Source: Gammaproteobacteria bacterium
GTDB taxonomy: Bacteria > Pseudomonadota > Gammaproteobacteria > Steroidobacterales > Steroidobacteraceae
Direction of reading: 5' to 3'
Length of the DNA stretch: 35,989 bases
Assembly: GCA_025358615.1 (NCBI GenBank)
Contig: JANYIY010000460.1
Location: 1 to 35,989 of the forward strand
The number at the start of each line of letters is the position of its first letter. The first letter of the stretch is position 1. The notes below the pieces were generated by a model. The model worked only from the letters and a program-made list of their open reading frames with translations. It made no database searches and had not been told where the DNA came from. Shown here piece by piece: positions 1 to 8,568 of the stretch. Both the position numbers and the translations under genes were made by a program.

Positions 1-2252
1 ATGAACGCCTCCGCCACTTGTTTGAGCGTTTCGCGATCGGCAGATTCGCCGTGTTGCGCCACTAACCACCCATAAGCACGTATCTGCCGTGCGGCTTCGA
101 GCATTTGCGCGAACGACTGGTCCTTGTCGCGTTCTCGTTGCTGCGCCACGCGGTTTTGGCACAGCTTGATTGCCCGCTCGAAGCGCTCGCGCAAACCACG
201 CTCATCAGCCCTTGGCATTTCTCCCCAGCTTTCGAAGCTAGCGCGCCACTGCGCATGCTGCGCCGTCGCTTCGAGTAAGGCCGGCCCCGATAGCGTGGCG
301 GCCTGCTCGATCTCCTCGCATAACGCCACCGCTTGTCCTTTGCTCGCCTCGAGACTCGCCGTGAATTCGGAATAAGCCTGCTGGCGCTTCTGAAACACGG
401 CGTCGCACTGCGCACGAAACTCGTTCCACAGCGTCTGTTCCTGATCGCGTGGCGCCGTGCCCACGTCCTTCCACAACGCTTGCAGCCGCTTCACCTCATC
501 CGTGGCCTCGCGGCTGTCCTCTTTCGTGATCAACTGCTGCGCGCGTTGAATGAGGGATTTTTTCTCCGCGACATTTTGCGCGTACCAGGCATCGATCCGG
601 CCATGCAGCCGACCCATCGCGGCGTCGAACTCTTCTTGCACGGCTCGGCCCGCGGCGCGCTCTACCGGCGCATGCTGCCGAAACTCGCGCGGCGCCTCAC
701 GCAGCACGGCGGCCATCGCGCGCCAGTCCGGATGCTCTGCGCTTTGCGCGGACTCGAACGCCTGCAGCCGTGCGACCACTGCCTTGCGCCTCGCCACGTT
801 GCCTTGCCGCAGTTTGGCCTGCGCCTCGAAGTACTCGCGGCACGGTTGGTACGCAGCCTGTGCGGCCACGTGAAAGCGCTGCCAATCCGCCTCCGAATCG
901 CTGACGATCCCCTTGCTGATGGTCTTCCATTGCTCCTGCAGCTGCTTGATCCGCTCCGCAAGCGCCTGCGGCGCCTCGGTCGATCCCATCAGCCCCTCCA
1001 TTTCCGCAATCAACTCCGCGCGCTTGGGCGCCACGGCAAAATCCTTCCACTCTTTGAGCTCGTTGAGCTTGGCGTCGAGCTGGTGCACCTGCTTCTCGAT
1101 ATACGCCGGCACCACCGGCGCCGTCGGCAACTTCTCCTCGATGGCCCTGCGCAGTCCCGCGGCCCGTCCGGTATTGCCCTCACGAATCGCGCTGTTCACC
1201 TGCCCGATCAGCCCGCCGATTCGGCGCACGGCTGCCGCCTCTACGGCCAGCCGCTCGGCCCGCACCTTTTCTTCTGCCGCGCGGATCCGCGCGGCCTCGA
1301 CCGCCGCGAGCGCCTCAGCCTCGCTTTGCCTCTGCACATCCTCCGCCGCTTGGGCAACGGCTGCTTCTCGGGTCGCCTCGCGCGCCGCCAGCTGCGCCGC
1401 ATGGCGCGATACCTCTGCCGCCTGCTCGGCCAGCTCCCGCAAATGCCCATCGATGACTTGACGACAACGCTCGATGGCCACGCGCGCGCGTTCCTGGATT
1501 TCCGGCCCCGCCAGCGACTCGACCTTGCGCCACTGCGTCTGGTAGTACTCGAACGACGCCGTGTAGTTTGCGTCGTAGACCCGCTGGCTGACATGCTCCA
1601 GAGACCCACACGACGAAGTCACATCGCTCTCGATCTGCGCGATGCGTTCCTCCTCGGCACGCAGCGCATCGTGCTTCTGCTTGAGGATTTTGTAGACGCT
1701 CTTATCCTTGTCGCGCGCCAATTTCAGCAATCGCGACAACTCCACGGGATCTTCGATCCGCTGCGCCGCCAACTGCCGTATGCGGCTGGACGAGCCCTCG
1801 ATGGCGAGCGTCGCCACCTGCTGCAGGTCGCTGATCGCAGCGAGCATGTCGGACAAGTGCCTTGTATCGCTGCACAACCCCGCCACCGACAGTACTGCCG
1901 CAGCGTTGCCCGCTGCCCGCAGGACGCCGAAATCGACCGTCCCCGCATCGATTAGTTGCGCCAGCCGCTCCTGCGCGACTCTCTCGAGTGGCGATGCGGC
2001 TGCGTGTGGCGACAATGCTCGTTCGGCTGCTGCTGGTGCAGGTGACGCGCCGGCACTCAACCCCGCCAGCTTCCTTAAAACCTCGCCATCCGGCAATTTG
2101 CGCACCGCCGCCGCGCGCAGCACCTCATCACCATCGCCCAAGGCGGTGGCGACGATGAAATCCGGAGATCCTGCCTCCAGCGCCGCCACTTGGGCCTCCA
2201 AGGTAGGCGGCGACGGCTGAACTGGACGAAATAGCTGTGTAAGCGGCTTCAT
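1..2252 (-). CDS. DUF349 domain-containing protein (C-terminus runs off the left edge)
   Basis: The reverse strand is open from ATG (CAT at 2250-2252) to the window edge, about 750 codons. Translation starts MKPLTQLFRPVQPSPPTLEAQVAALEAGSPDFIVATALGDGDEVLRAAAVRKLPDGEVL and has repeated charged coiled-coil segments of DUF349 type (ELKEWKDFAVAPKRAELIAEME, WQRFHVAAQAAYQPCREYFEAQ, LWNEFRAQCDAVFQKRQQ). It is absent from the ORF track because no stop lies in the window. Confidence 0.88.
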   Translation of the reverse strand, partial: MKPLTQLFRPVQPSPPTLEAQVAALEAGSPDFIVATALGDGDEVLRAAAVRKLPDGEVLRKLAGLSAGASPAPAAAERALSPHAAASPLERVAQERLAQLIDAGTVDFGVLRAAGNAAAVLSVAGLCSDTRHLSDMLAAISDLQQVATLAIEGSSSRIRQLAAQRIEDPVELSRLLKLARDKDKSVYKILKQKHDALRAEEERIAQIESDVTSSCGSLEHVSQRVYDANYTASFEYYQTQWRKVESLAGPEIQERARVAIERCRQVIDGHLRELAEQAAEVSRHAAQLAAREATREAAVAQAAEDVQRQSEAEALAAVEAARIRAAEEKVRAERLAVEAAAVRRIGGLIGQVNSAIREGNTGRAAGLRRAIEEKLPTAPVVPAYIEKQVHQLDAKLNELKEWKDFAVAPKRAELIAEMEGLMGSTEAPQALAERIKQLQEQWKTISKGIVSDSEADWQRFHVAAQAAYQPCREYFEAQAKLRQGNVARRKAVVARLQAFESAQSAEHPDWRAMAAVLREAPREFRQHAPVERAAGRAVQEEFDAAMGRLHGRIDAWYAQNVAEKKSLIQRAQQLITKEDSREATDEVKRLQALWKDVGTAPRDQEQTLWNEFRAQCDAVFQKRQQAYSEFTASLEASKGQAVALCEEIEQAATLSGPALLEATAQHAQWRASFESWGEMPRADERGLRERFERAIKLCQNRVAQQRERDKDQSFAQMLEAARQIRAYGWLVAQHGESADRETLKQVAEAF

Positions 2253-2338
2253 TGACCTTGAACGGCACGGAAACCATGCCTTTATATCTGAGTGTCGTTA
2301 AATTATATCGGCAAACGCGGCCGCGCGCAGGCCGCAAG

Positions 2339-2386
2339 TCAAGCCGCAATCTCAATGCGATTGCCATCCGGATCAAGCAGCGACTT
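2339..2386 (-). pseudogene. Possible C-terminal remnant of a VOC/glyoxalase-family protein
   Basis: The frame reads K-SLLDPDGNRIEIAA-stop. DPDGN-x-IE is the usual C-terminal VOC signature. A stop codon lies immediately upstream in the same frame. Confidence 0.4.
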
Positions 2387-2792
2387 TCAGATCCAATATG
2401 ACCCGGGCCGTCAAATCATAGTTAGCCGAGAAATAGCAGCTGCCCTCGCCGAGCACTTGCACCCACTCGCGCGTGAGATCGAAGTTGCCGCGCCATTCTT
2501 CCGGCAAGTCTCGAAACGCGCTGATTGCAATCATCCTGTGTCCGGTCGCGGCGAGGCTGCCCTGATATTGAAACAAATAGCGTCGCCATGCGGCAGCGCT
2601 AATTTTGAGTTGCGGGGCGAGGCTGTTGCGCAACGAGGTTTTGGCCTTGGCCAGAACCAGAGCATCAGGCTTCCATGATCCGCCGCATACTTCTATCCAA
2701 TTCATAGGCGCTGACGGCAACACGCCGGACGCCTGCAGGCAAGCCGCGAGGCGGATGCCCATGCCATGCAACAAAACGCTAAAGAACGGCAC
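2373..2792 (-). CDS. Hypothetical protein, possibly secreted
   Basis: ORF of 139 aa, start uncertain, slightly overlapping the end of the MFS gene on the same strand. No family recognised. Confidence 0.5.
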   Translation of the reverse strand: MPFFSVLLHGMGIRLAACLQASGVLPSAPMNWIEVCGGSWKPDALVLAKAKTSLRNSLAPQLKISAAAWRRYLFQYQGSLAATGHRMIAISAFRDLPEEWRGNFDLTREWVQVLGEGSCYFSANYDLTARVILDLKVAA

Positions 2793-3981
2793 CCCTTCCC
2801 CTGCTCCCCGCCATCTTCCAATCCAGCTCAGCCAGCCTCGGCACCATCCATATCCAGCCGATCAAGCCCAGCATGCTCACCCCCGCCGCCACCACGAAGG
2901 CATTCGTGTAATGCCCCGTGCTCTGGATGATATAGCCCGTGAGCCAAGGCGCGATAATCCCCGGCAGATTGCCGAGCGAGTTCTGAATACCCACCCATCG
3001 CCCCGACGCCGGTGGCCCGGCGAGGATTTCGCTCATGGCGTACACCCCGGGCGAGGACGCCCCACACAGCGATTGGTAAACGAACAAACTCACCAACGCC
3101 ACCTTCGGCGACCCCATTGCCATGGCCAGCATGCAGATCACCGAGCCCACGTGAGCCACCGCCATCACCGATTTGTAGCCGGCATTCGCCGAGCCGCCGC
3201 GCGCCAGGTATTTGTCGATGCCCCATCCCGCGAGAAACGCGCTCAATGCATTCACCATGTACGCGCTGGTCGCCACCCACGCCATGTCGATAATGCAGAA
3301 GCCGCGCTCGGTTTGCAGATACGACGGCAGCCAGGCCAACATGAAATAGAACACATAGTTGCTCGCGAACAATCCCAGCGACGTGCCCCACAGCGACGGC
3401 TGCTTGAGAATCATCCACCAGGTCGGCGAGTCTTCTCTACTTGCGCTCACCGCCGTGCGTACCTGCCCCGCCACCCGCGACCACGGCAACAGCCACAGCA
3501 ACGACAGTCCACCAAACACCCAGAACGCCGAGCGCCAGCCGAAGTTCGCCATCAATAGGCCGCCGGCCAGAGTGCCCACCACCGGACCGGATAAATACCC
3601 CAGCGCAATTATCCCGTTCGCCGTGCCCAGACCTTTGGCGGGTACGATCGCCGCCAGTATTTTCGCTACGCCGGGAAAACCTGCACTCTCTCCCAAGCCG
3701 AGCAGCAGCCGCAGCACCAGCAGCATCGCGAAAGAATGCGCGAAGCCGATCAGTATGGTGGCCGATGCCCACAGCGTGAGTCCCGCCGCCAGTATGCGGT
3801 GCGCCCCATAGCGCTCCGACAGCCAGCCCACTGGAATTTGCGTCCACGCATAGGTCCAGGAAAACGCCGACAACAGTATCCCCATCTGCGTGTAACTGAA
3901 GCCCAGATCGCCCTGTACCAGGTGCGCCGCCGTGGATAGGCTGCCGCGATCGACATAGTTGATGAACAGCAGCGTCGCCAT
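2779..3981 (-). CDS. MFS transporter, anion:cation symporter-like (true start probably upstream)
   Basis: INYVDRGSLSTAAHLVQGDLGFSYTQMGILLSAFSWTYAWTQIPVGWLSERYGAHRIL is the typical N-terminal ACS-type MFS signature, with multiple TM segments. First-helix-like residues (AARSPIVFLMATLLF) are encoded upstream of ATG 3981. Confidence 0.9.
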   Translation of the reverse strand: MATLLFINYVDRGSLSTAAHLVQGDLGFSYTQMGILLSAFSWTYAWTQIPVGWLSERYGAHRILAAGLTLWASATILIGFAHSFAMLLVLRLLLGLGESAGFPGVAKILAAIVPAKGLGTANGIIALGYLSGPVVGTLAGGLLMANFGWRSAFWVFGGLSLLWLLPWSRVAGQVRTAVSASREDSPTWWMILKQPSLWGTSLGLFASNYVFYFMLAWLPSYLQTERGFCIIDMAWVATSAYMVNALSAFLAGWGIDKYLARGGSANAGYKSVMAVAHVGSVICMLAMAMGSPKVALVSLFVYQSLCGASSPGVYAMSEILAGPPASGRWVGIQNSLGNLPGIIAPWLTGYIIQSTGHYTNAFVVAAGVSMLGLIGWIWMVPRLAELDWKMAGSRGRGAVL

Positions 3982-4043
3982 CAGGAAAACGATGGGGCTG
4001 CGCGCTGCGCGCGCTGGGTCTATCGCTGTAGGAACGGGCGGAT

Positions 4044-4817
4044 TCAGCTCGCGTAATCCGAATGGCTGCGATCGAGTACGCGCTTCAAGGCTTCGAAGTG
4101 CAGCTCAGAGCGGTCGCGGCCGCCGACGCTACCGCCCGCGGAATACTGCGCCGCCGTCATTTTGACAATCGGTTCCGGGATGAGCTGCAAAGGCCGGCCC
4201 GTCGACAATGCCAGCACCTGCGCCTGCGCCGCGCGCTCCAAAAAGTACAGCCTCTCGAACGCCAGCGGGATGCTCTTGCCCACCACCAATACGCCGTGAT
4301 TACCCATCATCAGCACCGACTTGTCGCCGAGTGCGCGCGCCAGGCGTTCACCCTCGGTCTCATCGAAGGCGAAACCGTTGTAGCCCGGATCGTAGGCCAC
4401 ATCATTGTAGAACCCGAGCGCACTCTGCACCGCCATTTCCAGCCGCGGATTCTGCAGCATGCACAGCGCCGTCGCGTACGGCATATGCGTGTGCAGCACA
4501 CAGCGCCCCTGCGGCGACAGCCGATGCACCGGCTGATGGATGTATAGCGCGGTGTCCTCCACCGCCCCCTGCCCGCTCAGCACTTTCCCCTTGAAATCCA
4601 CCACCAGGAAATCGCTGGCCTTTACCTCCGACCAGTGCATGCCAAAGGGCGCGAGCAGGAATCGGTCCGTGTGCCCCGGCACCAGCAGCGTCAAATGATT
4701 GTCGATGCCCTCGTTCAAGCCGAAGCGATCCGCCAATCGATAGCACGCCGCCAGATCGATTCGGGCACTGCGTTCAGCGTCAGCCGACGCCTGCACGGAC
4801 TTGAGACTGGCATTCAT
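4044..4817 (-). CDS. Class II aldolase/adducin family protein
   Basis: MNASLKSVQASADAERSARIDLAACYRLADRFGLNEGIDNHLTLLVPG...VLHTHMPYATALCML...MMGNHGVLVVGKSI; HTHMPY and NHG motifs. The ORF-track start at 4988 would translate a repeat tract, so 4817 is preferred. Confidence 0.9.
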   Translation of the reverse strand: MNASLKSVQASADAERSARIDLAACYRLADRFGLNEGIDNHLTLLVPGHTDRFLLAPFGMHWSEVKASDFLVVDFKGKVLSGQGAVEDTALYIHQPVHRLSPQGRCVLHTHMPYATALCMLQNPRLEMAVQSALGFYNDVAYDPGYNGFAFDETEGERLARALGDKSVLMMGNHGVLVVGKSIPLAFERLYFLERAAQAQVLALSTGRPLQLIPEPIVKMTAAQYSAGGSVGGRDRSELHFEALKRVLDRSHSDYAS

Positions 4818-4922
4818 GGGGATCCCCTGACGATCGTCGATTATATTCGGGCCAGTATATGCCGGGTGTGCAGCGACCGCGACATCCGCACCGCGGTCCA
4901 ACCGGCAAATTAAGGTAAATGC

Positions 4923-4954
4923 GGCGTTTCGGCGTTTCGGCGTTTCGGCGTTTC
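4923..4954. repeat. Tandem octanucleotide repeat, 4 x GGCGTTTC (GAAACGCC on the minus strand)
   Basis: Direct reading: GGCGTTTC GGCGTTTC GGCGTTTC GGCGTTTC, followed by GGCGG. Confidence 0.95.
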
Positions 4955-4965
4955 GGCGGCAACGC

Positions 4966-4982
4966 GCAGCGCGTAGCGCTGC
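4966..4982 (-). other. Hairpin just downstream of the DUF885 stop codon
   Basis: Perfect 7-bp stem GCAGCGC-GTA-GCGCTGC. No T-run. Confidence 0.5.
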
Positions 4983-4984
4983 CA

Positions 4985-6763
4985 TCACGGCAGTAGACGC
5001 TCCAATACGGGCAACGGCACCGCCCCCTGTTTAAGCGCGGCCTCGTGAAACTCCCGCAAACTAAACGCCGCTCCGCGCTTCGCGCGGAAGTGCTCGCGCA
5101 CCGCCAGCCAGCCCTTGTATCCCGCATAGTAGGTCGGCAACTGGCACGACGACAGCTTGGCGCGCTGCAGCTTGGCCGTGGCCTCTTCAGTTTCCTGATA
5201 CGTGCTCCGGGTCATCAAATCCATGGCCTCCCGATCGGTCATCCCCAGGGTCTGCATGCGCACGTCCAATATCGTATTCGCGAGTACCCGGAGCAGTTGC
5301 TTTTGTAGCGTCAGCCGATATCCCGGCGTATCTCCCAAGTATCCCTGCTCCGCCATCAACTGCTGCGTATACACCGCCCAACCTTCGATGTACGGCCCAT
5401 TGCCGAAAATATTTCGCAGCAGCCGGCGCGAGCGCGGCTGCACCTCGTTCGCATACTCCGCCTGCACATAGTGACCCGGCATGGCCTCGTGCACCGTCAA
5501 ATGCTGAGCCCCCGACTCGTTGTACTCGCGCAGCTTCGAATCCACGCGCGCCTGCGGCCAGGTACTCGGAATCGGCGTCACCCAAAAGAACGCCCCCAGC
5601 TTCGGCTCCAACGCCGGCGCCGCATTGAATCCGCCGACTCCATATACCCCACGCATGAATGCCGGGGTCTCGATCACTTCCAAGTTGCGGTTCGGCGGCA
5701 ACGTCAACAAGCCTTTGGCCTTGACGAACGCCGTCGCCGCCGCCAACGCCTGCTTTGCCGACGGAATGAACGTCGCCGCCGTCGCATGCTGCCGCGCCAC
5801 GTCCGCCAGCGCCTGCTCTACCGTCTTCGGCGCCGCAAGCCGCGTTATTTCCGCCTGCACCGCAACCAGATCCGCCTCCGCCTCTGCCAGCAGCGCCTCC
5901 GGCGTCTTGCCGGTCGCCAGCACCAGCCGAAACTTCTTCGCGTATCTTTCCTTCCCCAACCGCCAATCACTTTTTTTCTCCGCCAGGTTGTCTTCGAGCC
6001 AGCGGTTGAATCCATTCAATGCCGCGATCGCAGCGGCCGCGGACTGGTCATAGCGCATGCGCAAGTCGCCTGGGCAGTCGCCCCGCAAGGTGCTGTCGAT
6101 GAGCGCAACGTTGCCCGCATTTTCTTCGCGCGCCACTTGATTCCAGATGTCCGGAGAATCCTGCAAATTCGCCTCAGCCTGGCGGATGAAGTCAGGAATT
6201 TTGTTCAAGCGATTGATGATGTGCCGGTAGCGGTCCACCGCCGGCGCGTACTGCAGCACGTAGGGCGTATACAAAGCATTGCCCACCAGTTCCACATAGG
6301 TAGTCGGATTGTGCCGGTACCCCTGGATCTCACCCAGCTCCAAGCGCGAAGCGCCCAGCGCATCATGCATGATGTCGATATCCGCCTTCTGCTCGGCGTC
6401 CACCGCCGCCGCATCAAACTTACCGATCCGCGCCTCCATGTCGTGCAGGAAAGCCCGCGACGCCGCAATGCCCGCCGGACTAAAGTCATCCAGCAAGTCA
6501 TCCAGCCCCGTACCGCGATGCTCGTGGTAACCGACTCCAGTTGCAGTCGCCGGCGACAACGCCAAGGTGCCGAAGACGAAGTCATCCACCAGTTGTTCGA
6601 ATTGACTATCGGTCCCCGACTTGGCCGACGCGGCTTTGCCCGCGGCGAGTGCCGCCGTCGCACCAGCCGCCACCGAGCTAGCATTCGACCCCGCCCAAAC
6701 GCCGCAACCCGCGAGCACCCCGGCCAGCACACAAGTAACACGCAACAGCAGTATTTTGTTCAT
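4985..6763 (-). CDS. DUF885 family protein, predicted lipoprotein / metallopeptidase-like
   Basis: Lipobox-like N-terminus (VLAGVLAGCG), GVGYHEHRGTGLDDLLDDFSPAGIAA and the HEAMPGHYVQAEYANE motif of DUF885 proteins. Confidence 0.92.
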   Translation of the reverse strand: MNKILLLRVTCVLAGVLAGCGVWAGSNASSVAAGATAALAAGKAASAKSGTDSQFEQLVDDFVFGTLALSPATATGVGYHEHRGTGLDDLLDDFSPAGIAASRAFLHDMEARIGKFDAAAVDAEQKADIDIMHDALGASRLELGEIQGYRHNPTTYVELVGNALYTPYVLQYAPAVDRYRHIINRLNKIPDFIRQAEANLQDSPDIWNQVAREENAGNVALIDSTLRGDCPGDLRMRYDQSAAAAIAALNGFNRWLEDNLAEKKSDWRLGKERYAKKFRLVLATGKTPEALLAEAEADLVAVQAEITRLAAPKTVEQALADVARQHATAATFIPSAKQALAAATAFVKAKGLLTLPPNRNLEVIETPAFMRGVYGVGGFNAAPALEPKLGAFFWVTPIPSTWPQARVDSKLREYNESGAQHLTVHEAMPGHYVQAEYANEVQPRSRRLLRNIFGNGPYIEGWAVYTQQLMAEQGYLGDTPGYRLTLQKQLLRVLANTILDVRMQTLGMTDREAMDLMTRSTYQETEEATAKLQRAKLSSCQLPTYYAGYKGWLAVREHFRAKRGAAFSLREFHEAALKQGAVPLPVLERLLP

Positions 6764-6909
6764 GACCCATCTTCGGGCAAATCCCGCCCATCAGTCCAGC
6801 GCCGCACTCCGCCCCACGGCCGTCCTGCGTCGCACGCCTGTACTCCCAAGCTGCTCGCTCCCCTGCTTGGGTTAATATGCTCGCCGCCATCACGCTGGGA
6901 GAAGCCGAC

Positions 6910-6993
6910 ATGAAGTGGAGCGTCGTCATCACCGCCTGCGGCGCATCACTGCTCTTCCTTGCACACACGCCCGTGAGTCATACCCCGCGATGA
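6910..6993 (+). CDS. Small ORF (27 aa), signal/leader-peptide-like, overlapping the next gene by ATGA
   Basis: MKWSVVITACGASLLFLAHTPVSHTPR-stop. GGGAGAAG purine-rich stretch upstream. Stop TGA 6991-6993 overlaps ATG 6990-6992. Confidence 0.4.
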   Translation: MKWSVVITACGASLLFLAHTPVSHTPR

Positions 6994-8471
6994 CGATCAA
7001 TCTCCACAAGGTGCTTATCCGCATCACCGTCACCCTCGCCCTGCTCCTAGCGGTGCTGCTGCTCGCGCTCTGGATCAAGCCGCTCGACATCCTGCGAGTC
7101 GGCGCCAACTATTCCGCCAAGATCGTCTGCTCCAATGTGTTTCTCGCCGGCCGCGATCCCGAAGAAGTGCTGCGCTCCGATGTGCAAGCACCCGGCATCG
7201 CGCTGCTGCGCCTGATGCGCGTCGCCGTCGACAGAGAACACCGAGTAGTGCACGCTGATCTGCTCGGTTTCATCGGTCACGGCCTCGCCGTGGCGCGCCC
7301 CGGCGTCGGCTGCGCCGCCGTGCCCGATGGCGACCTCGATTTCGCCACACACGCCAGCATCGCCCCACCCCGCACCGCTACCGCCACTGCCGCAGCTGCG
7401 GCAGCCGCCTCCGACTCATCTTCCGCACTCGCGTCCGGCCTCCCGGTCGCAGGCGCAGTTGCCGCCGAACTCTGGCCCGACGGCAACACTGTCGCCACCA
7501 CCAGCGCGCTCGACCACGTCCTCCACGACGACAGCCTCGCCGGCCCCGGCATGCGCGCCATCGTCGTGGTCGATCACGGCCGCATCGTTGCCGAGCGCTA
7601 TGCTGCCGGCTTCTCCGCAGCGACACCCCTGCTCGGCTGGTCCATGACCAAGTCCGTTCTCGCCGGACTCACCGGCATGCTGGTCAAGGAAGGCCGGCTC
7701 ACGCTCGAGCAACCCGCTGGCTGGCCCGCCGGCGACGGCCGCGAGCAGATCCGGATTGCCGATCTGCTTGCCATGTCCAGCGGCCTGCGCTTCAACGAAG
7801 CCTACGGCGCCGTCTCCGACGTTACCCGCATGTTGTACCTGGAACGCGACGCAGCCGGATTCGCGCGCGCGCAGCCGCTCCTTCATCCGCCAGGTGCCTT
7901 CTGGAGTTACTCGAGCGGTTCAGCAAACATCCTGTCGCGCATCGTCCAGGACGCAGCCGGCAGCCTCGCTGCGGCGTACCCCGCCGAAAAGCTCTTTAAG
8001 CCTCTCGGCATGACTAGCGCCACCATGGAGACCGACGAATATGGAACGCTGGTCGGCTCCTCTTATATGTATGCCACCGCCCGCGACTGGGCCCGCTATG
8101 GACTGTTCCTGGCGCAGGACGGGATTTGGCGCGGCCAAGAAATGCTCCCACCTGGCTTTGTCGCCATGATGGCCACCCCCGTAGCGGCATCCGGCGGCGA
8201 ATATGGCGAGGGCCTCGTCTGGCTGTGGGGCGCCGACGCAATCCAACCCGGCAAAAATCCCGACGCCGCCTATGGCATACCCACCGACACTTTCTGGTTG
8301 GAAGGCCACGACGGCCAAAGCATGGCCGTGATTCGCTCGCGCCAACTAGTCATCGTACGCTTAGGCCTTACGCCTGCGAGCGATCACTACCAACCCGACT
8401 CCCTTGCAAAGGCCATCCTCGACACTGCAAAGCAAGCAGCGCCATTGAGTCTGGCGGTTCGGCAAAGATAG
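6990..8471 (+). CDS. Serine hydrolase, beta-lactamase class C / penicillin-binding-like
   Basis: N-terminal TM segment MTINLHKVLIRITVTLALLLAVLLLALW; SxxK motif in GWSMTKSVLAGLTGMLVKEGRLTLEQP; WSYSSGSANILSRI; C-terminal EGHDGQSMAVI. Confidence 0.92.
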   Translation: MTINLHKVLIRITVTLALLLAVLLLALWIKPLDILRVGANYSAKIVCSNVFLAGRDPEEVLRSDVQAPGIALLRLMRVAVDREHRVVHADLLGFIGHGLAVARPGVGCAAVPDGDLDFATHASIAPPRTATATAAAAAAASDSSSALASGLPVAGAVAAELWPDGNTVATTSALDHVLHDDSLAGPGMRAIVVVDHGRIVAERYAAGFSAATPLLGWSMTKSVLAGLTGMLVKEGRLTLEQPAGWPAGDGREQIRIADLLAMSSGLRFNEAYGAVSDVTRMLYLERDAAGFARAQPLLHPPGAFWSYSSGSANILSRIVQDAAGSLAAAYPAEKLFKPLGMTSATMETDEYGTLVGSSYMYATARDWARYGLFLAQDGIWRGQEMLPPGFVAMMATPVAASGGEYGEGLVWLWGADAIQPGKNPDAAYGIPTDTFWLEGHDGQSMAVIRSRQLVIVRLGLTPASDHYQPDSLAKAILDTAKQAAPLSLAVRQR

Positions 8472-8480
8472 GAGATAGAC

Positions 8481-8552
8481 GTGATTGAAGGGTCCTGTCA
8501 CTGCGGAGCGGCTATGTGGCGGTTCAACGGAATCCCGGAATCACATCCTTAA
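8481..8552 (+). pseudogene. N-terminal remnant of a GFA (glutathione-dependent formaldehyde-activating enzyme/CENP-V) family gene
   Basis: GTG-initiated reading VIEGSCHCGAAMWRFNGIPESHP-stop, preceded by GGAGATAG. The (M)IEGSCHCGAVxWRFxGxPES start is characteristic of GFA proteins. It ends after 23 residues. Confidence 0.7.
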
Positions 8553-8568
8553 TGTTGGAGACCTCGCA

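Noticed and set aside
333-1955. 540-aa plus-strand ORF
   Set aside because: Low-complexity Arg/Leu/His-rich shadow of the DUF349 gene on the other strand; no recognisable domain.
5471-6913. 480-aa plus-strand ORF opposite DUF885
   Set aside because: Shadow ORF of a high-GC gene; Arg-rich composition and no domain, while the minus strand has clear DUF885 motifs.
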